This document shows, one piece after another, positions 1 through 9,480 of a DNA stretch of 64,000 bases; position 1 is the first letter of the stretch, and the number at the start of each line of letters is the position of its first letter. The stretch comes from Flavobacteriaceae bacterium MAR_2009_75. Its GTDB lineage: Bacteria; Bacteroidota; Bacteroidia; Flavobacteriales; Flavobacteriaceae. The notes beneath the pieces were generated by a model. That model was not told the origin of the DNA and ran no database searches. It was given only the letters and a program-made list of their open reading frames with translations. Both the position numbers and the translations under genes were made by a program. The stretch lies in NCBI GenBank assembly GCA_002813285.1, contig PHTZ01000001.1, positions 1,108,501-1,172,500 of the forward strand, read 5' to 3'.

Positions 1-314
1 TGAGTTGCAGGTGTTGTGCCCGTATAGACCGAAGCATGACCGGGCCCTGTGCTTGTGGGTGCATAATTGTAATGATTATTTTTACAATTGAAACCTTCTT
101 CGACCAATCGCTTAAAACCATCATTGCCATAATGATTCCAAAAACGGGTAAGATAATCGTAACGCATTTGGTCTACCACAATACCGACTACCAACTTCGG
201 GGTAGTTTTTAAAGGTGCGGTTTCCACTTTATCCTTACGTTGAGCAGAACTCTCAAAAGTTGAAAAAATGAAACAAAATGCTAATGAAATTAGGGTGAAA
301 TAGGTCTTGGCCAT
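1..314 (-). CDS. PafA-like alkaline phosphatase family protein (5' part only)
   Basis: These are the first 104 codons of a secreted alkaline phosphatase / phosphodiesterase superfamily protein; the rest lies beyond the window start. The product begins with a signal peptide ending near FESSAQ. It then shows the first metal-binding strand (VGIVVDQMRYDYL, with the metal-ligand Asp) and the nucleophile segment TSTGPGHASVYTG, where the Thr before GPGHAS is the expected nucleophile of PafA enzymes. The family releases phosphate from monoesters in the periplasm. The ATG at 314 is preceded about 20 bp upstream by a TACTTTTG -7 element. The superfamily is clear; the exact subfamily rests on this N-terminal part only. 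Confidence 0.85.
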   Translation of the reverse strand, partial: MAKTYFTLISLAFCFIFSTFESSAQRKDKVETAPLKTTPKLVVGIVVDQMRYDYLTRFWNHYGNDGFKRLVEEGFNCKNNHYNYAPTSTGPGHASVYTGTTPAT

Positions 315-333
315 AGTTTGATTTTAATAGGGG

Positions 334-341
334 CAAAAGTA
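334..341 (-). promoter_or_regulatory. Bacteroidota -7 element for the PafA-like gene
   Basis: Read on the minus strand this is TACTTTTG, an exact match to TAnnTTTG, placed 20 bp before the start codon at 314. I see no good -33 TTG at the usual spacing, so the assignment rests on the -7 match and position. Confidence 0.4.
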
Positions 342-424
342 AATAAATTACTCCTTTAAACTTTAAATAGAAGTTAAATCAATTCCTTATTGTTATTTTT
401 ACCTTCAGAAACGATTTTGTGTCT

Positions 425-1165
425 ATGAATTACGTTGCATCGATTGGCAGCTATGCCATAATGATAAAAGAGGTCTTTAAAAAGCCCACAAAATGGCGTA
501 TCATGAAATCGCTGATTTTGAAAGAGATAGATGAGTTGATTTTCGGCTCTTTAGGCATCATCATATTTATCTCTTTTTTTATTGGAGCTGTTGTTGCCAT
601 TCAGACCGCGGTGAACCTTACCAGTGAAATTATCCCTAAGAACCTAGTTGGTTTTGCCACAAGACAATCTATCATTCTAGAATTTGCACCTACATTCTGC
701 TCGATTATAATGGCCGGTAAAGTAGGTTCTTATATTACATCGAGTATCGGCACTATGCGAGTTACCGAACAAATCGATGCCTTAGAGGTCATGGGAGTCA
801 ATGCCCTTAATTATTTGGTTTTTCCGAAAATTGTGGCGTTGTTATTATATCCCTTTATTATCGTTGTCTCTATGTTCGTAGGCATATTTGGCGGTTGGTT
901 GGCAGCTACCTATGGCGGTCATACTACAAGCGCTGATTTCGTGGAAGGTATCACACTTGATTTTATACCTTTTCATGTTACATATGCATTTATAAAAACA
1001 CTTGTATTTTCGTTTATTCTAGCCACCATACCTTCTTTTCATGGGTTTTACATGAAAGGTGGCGCATTAGATGTGGGCAAGGCAAGTACCACATCTTTCG
1101 TCTGGACCAGTATTGTAATCGTTCTTATTAACGGTCTATTGACCCAACTCTTATTAGTAACATGA
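425..1165 (+). CDS. mlaE: MlaE-family ABC transporter permease
   Basis: This is the permease of a Mla-type ABC system, which moves phospholipids between inner and outer membrane to keep outer-membrane asymmetry. The ~246-aa product has the MlaE profile: an amphipathic N-terminus followed by about five hydrophobic helices, with the conserved stretch EFAPTFCSIIMAGKVGSYITSSIGTMRVTEQIDALEVMG split over the middle (key residues GKVG and TEQIDALEVMG). A GTG at 419 would add two residues, but the ATG at 425 is preferred. The stop overlaps the start of the ATPase gene (ATGA), so the two are translationally coupled. No substrate-binding MlaD gene follows in this window, so it must be encoded elsewhere. 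Confidence 0.9.
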   Translation: MNYVASIGSYAIMIKEVFKKPTKWRIMKSLILKEIDELIFGSLGIIIFISFFIGAVVAIQTAVNLTSEIIPKNLVGFATRQSIILEFAPTFCSIIMAGKVGSYITSSIGTMRVTEQIDALEVMGVNALNYLVFPKIVALLLYPFIIVVSMFVGIFGGWLAATYGGHTTSADFVEGITLDFIPFHVTYAFIKTLVFSFILATIPSFHGFYMKGGALDVGKASTTSFVWTSIVIVLINGLLTQLLLVT

Positions 1166-1929
1166 TAGAAGTAAACGATATACATAAATCATTTGGAGAA
1201 GCCCACGTTTTAAAGGGCCTTTCAACTACTTTCAGCAAGGGAAAGACCAACTTGATTATTGGCCAGAGCGGATCCGGGAAAACAGTATTCTTAAAATGCC
1301 TATTGGGACTCTTTACTCCTGAGGAAGGCACAATTAGTTACGACGGAAAGGCCTATTCAAACTTATCGCCCGACGAAAGGCGTAATTTACGGCAGGAAAT
1401 GGGTATGGTGTTTCAAGGAAGCGCCCTGTTCGATTCTATGACCGTTGAAGGAAACGTTAGGTTTCCTCTAGAAATGTTTACTAAACAAGCCAAGTCTGAA
1501 ATGCAAGATCGCGTTGATTTTGTTTTAAAGAGGGTGAATTTAGTAGAAGCCCATCATAAATTTCCATCAGAGATTTCCGGGGGTATGCAAAAACGGGTCG
1601 CTATAGCAAGGGCTATTGTAATGAACCCCAAATACCTCTTCTGTGATGAGCCCAACTCTGGTCTCGATCCCAAAACGGCGATTCTCATCGACAACCTTAT
1701 TCAAGAGATTACTGAAGAGTATGACATTACCACGGTTATCAATACCCACGATATGAACTCGGTAATGGAAATCGGGAAAAAAATAATTTTCTTGAAAGAT
1801 GGTCTAAAAGCTTGGGAAGGCACCAATAAAGAAATCTTCAAGACCGATAACGAAGCTGTTACCGACTTTGTCTATTCTTCTGATTTATTCAAAAAAGTAC
1901 GACAAATGTATATTGAAGAACGTAATTAA
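1162..1929 (+). CDS. mlaF: MlaF-family ABC transporter ATP-binding protein
   Basis: This is the ATPase partner of the MlaE permease just upstream, overlapping it by 4 bp. The 255-aa product has Walker A GQSGSGKT from residue 34, the Q-loop MGMVFQGSALFDSMTV, the ABC signature SGGMQKR, Walker B YLFCDEP, and the switch His in NTHDMNS. The FQGSALFDSMTV stretch is typical of MlaF-like ATPases. The final codons run to 21 bp from the convergent DUF389 gene. The family call is secure; lipid specificity is inherited from the family. Confidence 0.92.
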   Translation: MIEVNDIHKSFGEAHVLKGLSTTFSKGKTNLIIGQSGSGKTVFLKCLLGLFTPEEGTISYDGKAYSNLSPDERRNLRQEMGMVFQGSALFDSMTVEGNVRFPLEMFTKQAKSEMQDRVDFVLKRVNLVEAHHKFPSEISGGMQKRVAIARAIVMNPKYLFCDEPNSGLDPKTAILIDNLIQEITEEYDITTVINTHDMNSVMEIGKKIIFLKDGLKAWEGTNKEIFKTDNEAVTDFVYSSDLFKKVRQMYIEERN

Positions 1930-1949
1930 ATTGATTTTTTTCTTTCCGT

Positions 1950-3413
1950 TTACCTTAATCGAACAGCTGTATCTTTTAGCCTCACTTTTAACCACTGTAA
2001 AATCTTTTTATTTTCCTCGGCTCTTTTCGCTGAAGAAATATCATTTTTCCATGTAGGCTCGAAGATGGAAAGTGTATCGATTTTATTGAAATCGGTACGC
2101 ACTGCTTTACTGTACTCAAGTGAAATCAGATTCTCATAATTAGCTCTGGCCTCTGCACTAATATCTAAGAAAGGTATCTGCTTGATTTCCGACCGTTTTA
2201 ATCGACGAACTTCTGACTCGAGCAAAGCAATGCGCTCATCTTTGCTAGAAATTTGGTTCTTCTGAGATTCGTACAATTCGTTGATATAGCGTAGTTGATC
2301 AACTTGTTCATTTTGCCCGCCCTGAATAATATGCAGTTCCGTATTGCTTAATCGACCATAGTCATCATCTTCCTTTAGCATGATGTTCCATGAATTTATC
2401 ACATTATCCGGTATGACTTCATTACCCATACACACAATCTCGATCAATGGTTTATCGCCCTCGTTATATTCGATATTGGTGAAATTATCTAAAAAACGGC
2501 CACCACTTGAGAACTGATATTTACCAATTGTAGCATTTACAAATTCGTTCGCCTGCTTTTTGAACATTGACTCTTGAAAAACTTTGTAAAAAGTGTACCC
2601 TGCGGGAATCATTACCAAGAGCGCCACTATCGAAGCTATTCGCGCAATGCGTCTTCTTTTAGCGGAATTGGCATAACGCACCATCGGAAACTTCAGCAAT
2701 TTAATGGTCAGAAAAGTTGCCAAGGCAATAAAAATCGTATTGATAATAAAAAGATACATGGCCCCGAATGCATAGCCGAAATTACCAATAGCAATACCGA
2801 AACCCACAGTACATAGAGGTGGCATTAATGCTGTCGCTATCGCCACACCGAATATAACACTGGCTATCGTACCCTTTTTTGCCCGAGCGATAACCAGGGC
2901 CAAACCACCAAAAAAAGCGATTAAAACATCTCGAATATCAGGTGCTGTTCGCGCCAGAAGTTCGGAAGACTCATCTTGAATGGGAAAAAACTCAAAGAAC
3001 AAATAGGCGGTAAGCACACTCAAGACCACCATCACCCCGAAATTCTTTAGCGAGCGTCGAAGCGTATCGATATCATTAATGGCCAATGACATACCCAAAC
3101 CGAGAATCGGCCCCATTAGTGGTGATATTAACATTGCACCTATAACCACAGCGGTAGAATTTGCATTGAGACCTATCGATGCAATAAAAATCGAGCAGAC
3201 CAAGATCCAAGAGGTGTGGCCTTTAAAAGGAATATCGGCGATTATGGCTTCTTTGGTCGCTTCTTGATCGGTATTGGTACGAATGTCCAACAACTCACGG
3301 GTAAATTTCCGTAAGCTTTCCCAAAGTCCCTTAGCATCTTTTCTTACCGCTTCTTTACTCTCCTTGGGCTCCTCGCTGGGAGTGATGTTATCTTGATTTA
3401 GGTTTTCCTTCAT
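1950..3413 (-). CDS. DUF389 domain integral membrane protein
   Basis: This 487-aa protein of unknown function belongs to the DUF389 family. A charged cytoplasmic N-terminus (to about residue 65) precedes the hallmark membrane core with VVIGAMLISPLMGPILGLG and IATALMPPLCTVGFG, each followed by further hydrophobic helices to about residue 285. The C-terminal ~200 residues are soluble and charged, with a predicted coiled coil around ELYESQKNQISSKDERIALLE. The start lies one base after the stop of the upstream mannose-1-phosphate guanylyltransferase gene, suggesting co-transcription. No transported substrate has been established for the family. Confidence 0.85.
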   Translation of the reverse strand: MKENLNQDNITPSEEPKESKEAVRKDAKGLWESLRKFTRELLDIRTNTDQEATKEAIIADIPFKGHTSWILVCSIFIASIGLNANSTAVVIGAMLISPLMGPILGLGMSLAINDIDTLRRSLKNFGVMVVLSVLTAYLFFEFFPIQDESSELLARTAPDIRDVLIAFFGGLALVIARAKKGTIASVIFGVAIATALMPPLCTVGFGIAIGNFGYAFGAMYLFIINTIFIALATFLTIKLLKFPMVRYANSAKRRRIARIASIVALLVMIPAGYTFYKVFQESMFKKQANEFVNATIGKYQFSSGGRFLDNFTNIEYNEGDKPLIEIVCMGNEVIPDNVINSWNIMLKEDDDYGRLSNTELHIIQGGQNEQVDQLRYINELYESQKNQISSKDERIALLESEVRRLKRSEIKQIPFLDISAEARANYENLISLEYSKAVRTDFNKIDTLSIFEPTWKNDISSAKRAEENKKILQWLKVRLKDTAVRLR

Positions 3414-3414
3414 A

Positions 3415-4494
3415 TTATGCGTATGTATCGCCGAACTTATCCTTTACCTTTCCTAAAACCTTTTTAATATCTTGTTCTTTTGACTTTGGATAAATGAGTA
3501 GCACCTCCTCTTTATCAACAATAATATAATCTTTCAATCCATCGACCACCACCACTTTATCTTTTGGTGAACGAATCATATTGCCAGATGCGTCTTCCGC
3601 CAAAACCTGACTGTTGACTACAGCATTGTTCGAATCGTCTTTATCTAGTTTATCGTAAAGCGACCCCCATGTACCTAAATCGTTCCAATCGAAAGTAGCG
3701 GGCAGAACATAAATCGATTTTGAATTTTCCAAAATGGCATAATCTATAGAAATATTTTCTGCTTTCGGGTAGTTCTCTCTTATAAACTCAGTTTCTTCGC
3801 CCGTGTTGTAACAAGACATACCCGACTCAAAAAGGGAATGTTGCTCGGGCTGGTAATTTTTAAAGGCATTTACTATAGTCTTTACACTCCACATAAATAT
3901 ACCGGCATTCCAAAGAAAATTTCCTTGGGCCAAGAATTCTTTGGCAGTTTCATAATCGGGCTTCTCCCTAAACTGATCTACTTTTTTCACCCCCTCTCCA
4001 CTACTCTTGTCAAATTCAATATACCCGAATCCGGTGTTGGGGAATGAGGGTTTAATACCTAAAGTACAAAGCACTTCTTCTTGCTCACACTTTTTAAAAC
4101 ATTGGGTCACATTTTCGGCAAAAGCGTCTTCATCTTCGATCCAATGATCGCTTGGTGCCACAATCATCACGCCATCAGGATTCATTTTTTGAATTTTCAT
4201 GGCAGCATATAAAATACATGGTGCAGTATTACGCATAGCAGGCTCTAAAACCACTTGACTTTGCTGGACCATAGGTAATTGTTCTAACACCAAATCATTA
4301 TATCGCTCATTGGTAAGAATTAAAATATTCTCTGTCGGTACAAACTTATTCAGTCGCTTAAAAGTCTTTTGAATCAAGGTATCACCTGTACCCAACATAT
4401 CATGAAATTGCTTAGGATATGAAGATGTGCTTATAGGCCAGAACCGAGATCCAACACCACCGGCCATTAAAACTGCATAATAATTTTTGTTCAT
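3415..4494 (-). CDS. manC: mannose-1-phosphate guanylyltransferase
   Basis: The product makes GDP-mannose from mannose-1-phosphate and GTP, feeding surface polysaccharide or lipopolysaccharide synthesis. The 359-aa sequence starts with the nucleotidyltransferase loop LMAGGVGSRFWPIS followed by SYPKQFHDMLG. It has VAPSDHWIEDEDAF for metal and nucleotide binding, the sugar-binding FREKPD, LWNAGIFMW, and DWNDLGTWGS. It is the short single-domain form, without the C-terminal phosphomannose isomerase domain of bifunctional AlgA/RfbM proteins. It lies upstream of the DUF389 gene with no gap. Confidence 0.92.
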   Translation of the reverse strand: MNKNYYAVLMAGGVGSRFWPISTSSYPKQFHDMLGTGDTLIQKTFKRLNKFVPTENILILTNERYNDLVLEQLPMVQQSQVVLEPAMRNTAPCILYAAMKIQKMNPDGVMIVAPSDHWIEDEDAFAENVTQCFKKCEQEEVLCTLGIKPSFPNTGFGYIEFDKSSGEGVKKVDQFREKPDYETAKEFLAQGNFLWNAGIFMWSVKTIVNAFKNYQPEQHSLFESGMSCYNTGEETEFIRENYPKAENISIDYAILENSKSIYVLPATFDWNDLGTWGSLYDKLDKDDSNNAVVNSQVLAEDASGNMIRSPKDKVVVVDGLKDYIIVDKEEVLLIYPKSKEQDIKKVLGKVKDKFGDTYA

Positions 4495-4612
4495 TTTATT
4501 CTAATTTTGGGCCACTTTTGAATCACTTGCACGCCCTATTATAATTTACGCTCAACTTTAATAATTTGTTACACCACGGCTCGTCTATTTCTATTTTAGA
4601 TAACCCACTTAT

Positions 4613-5215
4613 TTAAGACTCTACCAACTCTACCTCAGCATTAGGTTGAAATAGGTACATTCTTCCCGTGGCAATTTCGACGCACTCGTAGCGCTTGACG
4701 CGCCTATTGCCTTTTTTGAACAACTTTCCGTTATACAGTCTAAAAACACTTCCTAAAGGTAATTCAAAAACGTAGGATTTATCTGATTGTTGCACATCAA
4801 ATTGTTGCAACGCTATCGACAGCCTTGCGTCGGTACTACTACTTGCCTTCGGGTTTTTAAAGTGATTGGCCAGTAAGGGCAAGAGCTGCGATGGAAATAT
4901 TTCAGGCCTAATGAACGGAAGCATCAGATATTGAAAGGTTCGTTTCCATTCTGCTCCATGTGGTTTTATAGAACGACCATACTTTTCAAATGCCACTAAA
5001 TGTGCAATTTCATGCACCAATGTTATTAAAAAACGATACTTGTTCAAAGAGGCATTTACTGTTATTTGATGTCTTCCATCGGACATTCTTCGATAGTCTC
5101 CGTGACGGGTTACCCGTTCGTTTACAATCTTAAGATGCACACTTGTTTTCTCAATCAAATCGAAACAAGAATCTACGGCCCGTTCTGGCAAATATTTGTT
5201 TAATATTTCACGCAC
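4613..5215 (-). CDS. SprT-like zinc metalloprotease domain protein
   Basis: This 200-aa cytoplasmic protein carries the SprT-like zincin motif HEIAH within LVHEIAHLVAFEKYGR, followed by a HGAEWKRTFQYLM segment in which the His is the likely third zinc ligand. It lacks the C-terminal four-Cys zinc ribbon of larger SprT proteins; the C-terminus is instead a small basic beta-rich tail (FRLYNGKLFKKGNRRVKRYECV). SprT-like proteases in eukaryotes act on DNA-protein crosslinks, but the role of bacterial members is not settled. It stands alone between manC and the divergent eutBC gene. Confidence 0.8.
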   Translation of the reverse strand: MREILNKYLPERAVDSCFDLIEKTSVHLKIVNERVTRHGDYRRMSDGRHQITVNASLNKYRFLITLVHEIAHLVAFEKYGRSIKPHGAEWKRTFQYLMLPFIRPEIFPSQLLPLLANHFKNPKASSSTDARLSIALQQFDVQQSDKSYVFELPLGSVFRLYNGKLFKKGNRRVKRYECVEIATGRMYLFQPNAEVELVES

Positions 5216-5334
5216 TATAACAAAAATACAGGAAGTACATTAATTAATGGTTATACAAACAAAAGGCTTACCAAAAAATCTTTAACTTGTAGGTACAAGG
5301 CATTACATCAACAGTTTAATTTTAGTTATGACCT

Positions 5335-7653
5335 ATGGACAATATCAGCAGAAAAGATTTTCTTAATACCATGGGGCTTCTCGGGGCTTCTGCAGTACTC
5401 TGGCCACAAACAAGCCTGGCAAATAAAACGCACAGAACACCTTTCGGCAACGGAATCACCATCGGTCAAATCAAGGATAATGATACTGTTTTCTCATACA
5501 TCAAACGCATTAAAGGTCAACACGACATCACGTTCTACAGACAGATAATTGGTGCTGCAAACGATTTTAAAGAAGGAGACCTTAGCTTGGGTGTAGCCGC
5601 CAATGATGAAACTTCACGCTTACGGGCACGGCAACTTTTAACCAATACGAAAATAGCTGATATTAATAAAAACGCCATCTACAGCGATGCTATTTATAAG
5701 CTTATTCAAGAAACTACCGTTGAAAATAGCAAAACTAGCGATTGGTCGATAGGCCAATTGAAAACCTTCGTATTAGGCCAACCCGAAAAATCGATTAAAG
5801 AGATAATGCCCTCTCTGACCAGTGATTGTATTGGCTGTCTCGTTAAACTGATGAGTAACGAAGAACTGATTCAAGTTGGCCAAAAGGTTTTTAACCCTTT
5901 GGCCAATAGTAAAATAGGAAGCAAGGGGTATATGAGCGCTAGGGTTCAACCGAACTCCCCTACCGACAATATCGAAGATATTATCTGGCAAGTCTTCGAT
6001 GCTTGGTCATATGGGGTAGGTGATTTGGTTTTGGGCACCAATCCCGTTTCAAGTGAAGTGGAGTCGGTAGCAAAAATAGAAAAAGCACTTTTCGAGATAC
6101 TTACCGTCTTCAATTTACAGAACACAATGCCCAACTGTGTTCTTTCACATATAGATGTTCAAGCTGAAGTAGAAAAAATACAACCCGGCACTACTGGTAT
6201 TTGGTTTCAGAGTTTAGCAGGTACGGTTGATGCCAATCATACTTTTGATTTGAGCATTGAAAAAATGAAAAAACATATTAGTAACCGAACCGGCGCTTAT
6301 GGTCTGTATGCAGAAACCGGCCAAGGAGCAGATTTTACGAACGGTCACGGGTCGGGTTTTGATATGGTGCTGCACGAATCTAGAAAGTATGGCTTTCTAA
6401 GAGCTTTGAACTTAGAGATTGCCGAAAATAAGTCTACCAAAAATATACCTTGGGTTCATGTTAATGACGTTGCAGGTTTTATAGGGCCTGAAGTATTCAA
6501 GACCAAAGAACAACTTGTTCGCTGTTGTCTAGAAGACACCGTAATGGGCAAATTGCACGGTCTAACCATCGGTCTCGATATTTGTTCGACGCTTCATATG
6601 GATGTTAGCCTAGACGATCTCAATTGGTGTATTGACCAAATTATGCCAGCCAACCCAGCCTATCTGATGGCGCTACCTACTAAAAATGACCCGATGTTAA
6701 GTTATTTGACCACTTCCTTCAGCGACCATGTTCGTATTCGCGAAAAATTCGGATACAAAGTCAATGATGAGATGTGGAATTTTTTCAAAAAATTGGAAGT
6801 CATTGATTCTAACGGTAGACCTACAGAACATTTTGGAGACCCGCTTTGGGTGTATTATAAATTCCGTCAGGCTCAGGGCGACAAAAGAAGCAGGGGTGTT
6901 ATTTATAAAGAAGGAAAGGCAGCAATGAACAACATTCGCAAAAGGGGAGTTCCACTTGCCGAAGGCCATGGAGAAAAAATCTACGACCTAGAACCACACC
7001 TTGAAAAGGAGGTCAAATGGCTGTATAAAGATGCAAAGATCAGTTTATGGACAGAGATGAGCGACGATTTTGTAAAAACAATACCCACTGCATTACCTAT
7101 AATAACCAATTCAACCGACAGAAAAGATTACGTTTATCATCCAGAATCAGGGGAGTCGTTAGCCAATGATGCAAAAAAACGATTACAAAAACTTCGTGAA
7201 AGTTGGTCTCAGAACGTACCTGATATTCAATTTATTATTTCTGATGGATTGAACCCTCGGGCATTGATGGACGAAGGGCACCTTCTACCTTATTTGACCG
7301 AATTGAAACTGAATTTAACGAATAAGGGATATACAGTGAATCAGGAAAATATCGTAATTAAACACGGGCGGGTTCGAGCGGGTTATGCCTGCGGTGAAGT
7401 ATTGTTCGGTAATAATCAAAAGAGTTCAGAGAACAAGGCAATAGTGCACATTATTGGGGAACGACCAGGTTCAGGCCATCACAATTTCTCAGCCTATATC
7501 ACCGCCGCTACCATGCAAGACTGGTCTCAAAATAGCTATGTAGACCACAATATAACCAAAGTTGTTTCTGGTATTTCCGATACGGCTCTAACTCCTAAGT
7601 TGGCCGCCAGACAGACCATGACCATTCTTGATCGAATGTTTACTGTAATCTAA
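5335..7653 (+). CDS. eutBC: ethanolamine ammonia-lyase, fused large and small subunits (EutB-EutC)
   Basis: Ethanolamine ammonia-lyase is a cobalamin-dependent enzyme that turns ethanolamine into acetaldehyde and ammonia. The 772-aa product joins both subunits in one chain. Residues ~45-510 match EutB (GDLSLGVAAND, SARVQPN, GVGDLVLGTNPV, ETGQGADF, GFIGPEVF, MGKLHGLTIGLD). Residues ~595-772 match EutC (IISDGLNPRALMDEGHLLPYL, RVRAGYACGEVLFG, IIGERPGSGHHNFSAY). In enteric bacteria these are separate genes. The N-terminus is also odd: SRKDFLNTMGLLGASAVLWP looks like a Tat-type signal with Lys in place of the second Arg. No reactivase, microcompartment shell or permease gene lies nearby. The stop is 7 bp from the convergent SDR gene. 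Confidence 0.88.
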   Translation: MDNISRKDFLNTMGLLGASAVLWPQTSLANKTHRTPFGNGITIGQIKDNDTVFSYIKRIKGQHDITFYRQIIGAANDFKEGDLSLGVAANDETSRLRARQLLTNTKIADINKNAIYSDAIYKLIQETTVENSKTSDWSIGQLKTFVLGQPEKSIKEIMPSLTSDCIGCLVKLMSNEELIQVGQKVFNPLANSKIGSKGYMSARVQPNSPTDNIEDIIWQVFDAWSYGVGDLVLGTNPVSSEVESVAKIEKALFEILTVFNLQNTMPNCVLSHIDVQAEVEKIQPGTTGIWFQSLAGTVDANHTFDLSIEKMKKHISNRTGAYGLYAETGQGADFTNGHGSGFDMVLHESRKYGFLRALNLEIAENKSTKNIPWVHVNDVAGFIGPEVFKTKEQLVRCCLEDTVMGKLHGLTIGLDICSTLHMDVSLDDLNWCIDQIMPANPAYLMALPTKNDPMLSYLTTSFSDHVRIREKFGYKVNDEMWNFFKKLEVIDSNGRPTEHFGDPLWVYYKFRQAQGDKRSRGVIYKEGKAAMNNIRKRGVPLAEGHGEKIYDLEPHLEKEVKWLYKDAKISLWTEMSDDFVKTIPTALPIITNSTDRKDYVYHPESGESLANDAKKRLQKLRESWSQNVPDIQFIISDGLNPRALMDEGHLLPYLTELKLNLTNKGYTVNQENIVIKHGRVRAGYACGEVLFGNNQKSSENKAIVHIIGERPGSGHHNFSAYITAATMQDWSQNSYVDHNITKVVSGISDTALTPKLAARQTMTILDRMFTVI

Positions 7654-7660
7654 GCAATTG

Positions 7661-8341
7661 TCATGGGGTACTGTTACTGACCTGCAACATTTTGCCATTG
7701 TAGAGTTTATGCCCTGTCAAGGCAAAATCCTTAATATAATTCGCCATCTCAAGAGCAGTGGTCGGAGCTTTATACCCAGAAAACGCTTCTTCAAGCATTT
7801 CGGTCTGAACAGCCCCCAAAGCCAACACATTAAACGACGGTCCTGTCTCTTTAAATTCTTCGGCCCAAAGTTCGGTTAAGGTTATTACCGCCCCCTTACT
7901 TGAACTGTAAGCCGAAAGACCGGGGAATTTCATACTGCCCTGCACACCGCCCATAGAACTAACAGTTACCACATGACCCTCTTTAGGCATATATGGCAGT
8001 ACTGTTTTAGTCATCTCGGCGACACCAAAAACATTAACTTTGTAGACATCCTCAAACTCTTTACTCGAAGTTTCAAGAAAGGGCTTGTTAAGTAGACTTC
8101 CTGCGTTGTTGATTAGAATATCGACGCTTTTCCAATTGTTGCTCAAAAAATTGTCAAGCTTTTGAAAATCACTCGAACTAGACAAATCAAAGGGAAAGCT
8201 TTCAATATTTTCATGCCCTAGCTTCTCAACGGGCACGTTATTTCTAGAAAGGGCTAATACCTTGCAACCATTATCAGCGAACAGTTGAGCCAACTCATAG
8301 CCAATACCTCTGCTCGATCCCGTTACTATTACATTTGTCAT
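7661..8341 (-). CDS. short-chain dehydrogenase/reductase (SDR)
   Basis: This 226-aa classical SDR has the NAD(P)-binding TGSSRGIG at residues 7-14, the structural NNAG motif (ILINNAGSLLN), catalytic Ser in VSSMGGVQG and the YxxxK pair in SAYSSSKGA. The missing C-terminal extension makes it shorter than most family members (about 250 aa). The substrate cannot be read from the sequence. Its start codon overlaps the stop of the upstream M28 peptidase gene by one base (TAATG), so the two are probably translated together. Confidence 0.85.
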   Translation of the reverse strand: MTNVIVTGSSRGIGYELAQLFADNGCKVLALSRNNVPVEKLGHENIESFPFDLSSSSDFQKLDNFLSNNWKSVDILINNAGSLLNKPFLETSSKEFEDVYKVNVFGVAEMTKTVLPYMPKEGHVVTVSSMGGVQGSMKFPGLSAYSSSKGAVITLTELWAEEFKETGPSFNVLALGAVQTEMLEEAFSGYKAPTTALEMANYIKDFALTGHKLYNGKMLQVSNSTP

Positions 8342-9390
8342 TAATTATATTTTATCTCCTTGGTCGCCGCATTAGTGATACCCTCAATAACAGGAATACT
8401 TTTATTAATCAGGCTGGCCATGTGTTCAAAATTCATCTCTGAAACTTCGTCTCCTACTTTATGGTAATGATTGAAATTGGTGAAATCAAAAGTGCAAAAA
8501 GTCTGGGAAGGCACGCCGAAAGCCTCATGAAAAGGATAATTATCGGAGCGCTTGAACAAATTAAACTCCTTAGCTTTTGGTAAAAAACCCGCAAAGGTTT
8601 CTGATGAGTAACTATTTGCTATCTCGGCCAAATTCGATTCTTCATATCCGGTCAAATAAGTTAAATGGTCTTTATCTTGTAACGGTACACCAACCATTTC
8701 GAAATTCAACATTGCGTACAGGTTTAAATTTTCATTTTTTAGTTTTTGCGCTAAATGCTTAGATCCGAGCAAACCTTTTTCTTCTGCACTGAACAATGCA
8801 AAAATAAGGCTGCGCTTATTGGTCTTGGCCTCACCAAAATATCTGGCCAATTCAAGAACTGTAGTCGTTCCCGTTGCATTATCGTTAGCACCATTAGCTA
8901 TTTTATCTCCATTTTCCTCTTCTATTAAACCAATATGATCATAATGCGCCCCTATGATGATAAACTCGTTTTTCAAGTTTGGATCATTACCTTCAATATA
9001 CCCCACCATATTATAAGCGGGCTGGTCAAAGTTGGAGAGCATATCTCGATAGTCTTCGAAATAAGGAGCGACTCCATTTTCTTTGAAAATATTTTCGATA
9101 AAATCAGCGGCCTTAGCTATACCATCACTACCTGTATCACGCCCCTGTAACTCGTCTGAAGCTAAAAAATTCATCATAGCCTCAACTTGAGCGACACTCG
9201 TAAATTGAGCTTGCGGTGAAGCCATAGTCATTTCTATACCCTCTAAATCGCTCGGCTTTTGGGGCACAATCATCAAGCTACGGTCAAATTTCACGGCACT
9301 TTCACTTTCTAAAGTTACCGACTCGTCAATTTTAGTGGTACCACAGGCAATTGCCAAAAGACCGACAGTTATAATTATGCTATTTCTCAT
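8341..9390 (-). CDS. M28 family zinc aminopeptidase, lipoprotein
   Basis: This 349-aa protein is a secreted metallopeptidase of the M28 family. A lipobox ends at Cys16 (LLAIACGT), so it is expected to be membrane-anchored in the periplasm or at the surface. The co-catalytic zinc site is intact: GAHYDHIG (His, Asp), GANDNATGT (bridging Asp), FSAEEKGLLGS (catalytic Glu and ligand Glu), with later ligands in the C-terminal half including FNHYHKVGD. It precedes the SDR gene with a one-base overlap. Family members release N-terminal amino acids from peptides. Confidence 0.9.
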   Translation of the reverse strand: MRNSIIITVGLLAIACGTTKIDESVTLESESAVKFDRSLMIVPQKPSDLEGIEMTMASPQAQFTSVAQVEAMMNFLASDELQGRDTGSDGIAKAADFIENIFKENGVAPYFEDYRDMLSNFDQPAYNMVGYIEGNDPNLKNEFIIIGAHYDHIGLIEEENGDKIANGANDNATGTTTVLELARYFGEAKTNKRSLIFALFSAEEKGLLGSKHLAQKLKNENLNLYAMLNFEMVGVPLQDKDHLTYLTGYEESNLAEIANSYSSETFAGFLPKAKEFNLFKRSDNYPFHEAFGVPSQTFCTFDFTNFNHYHKVGDEVSEMNFEHMASLINKSIPVIEGITNAATKEIKYN

Positions 9391-9429
9391 GGGGTATTAT
9401 TTAGTTTGGGTACAATTTAGAAATAAAAA

Positions 9430-9458
9430 AAGGCATCCCGAAATAATCGGAATGCCTT
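9430..9458 (-). terminator. Rho-independent terminator after pdhC
   Basis: On the minus strand an 11-bp stem (AAGGCATTCCG pairing with CGGGATGCCTT, one G-T pair) encloses a 7-nt loop and is followed by a run of T. It lies 22 bp past the pdhC stop codon. Confidence 0.8.
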
Positions 9459-9480
9459 GATATAATATAATTAGGGATAA

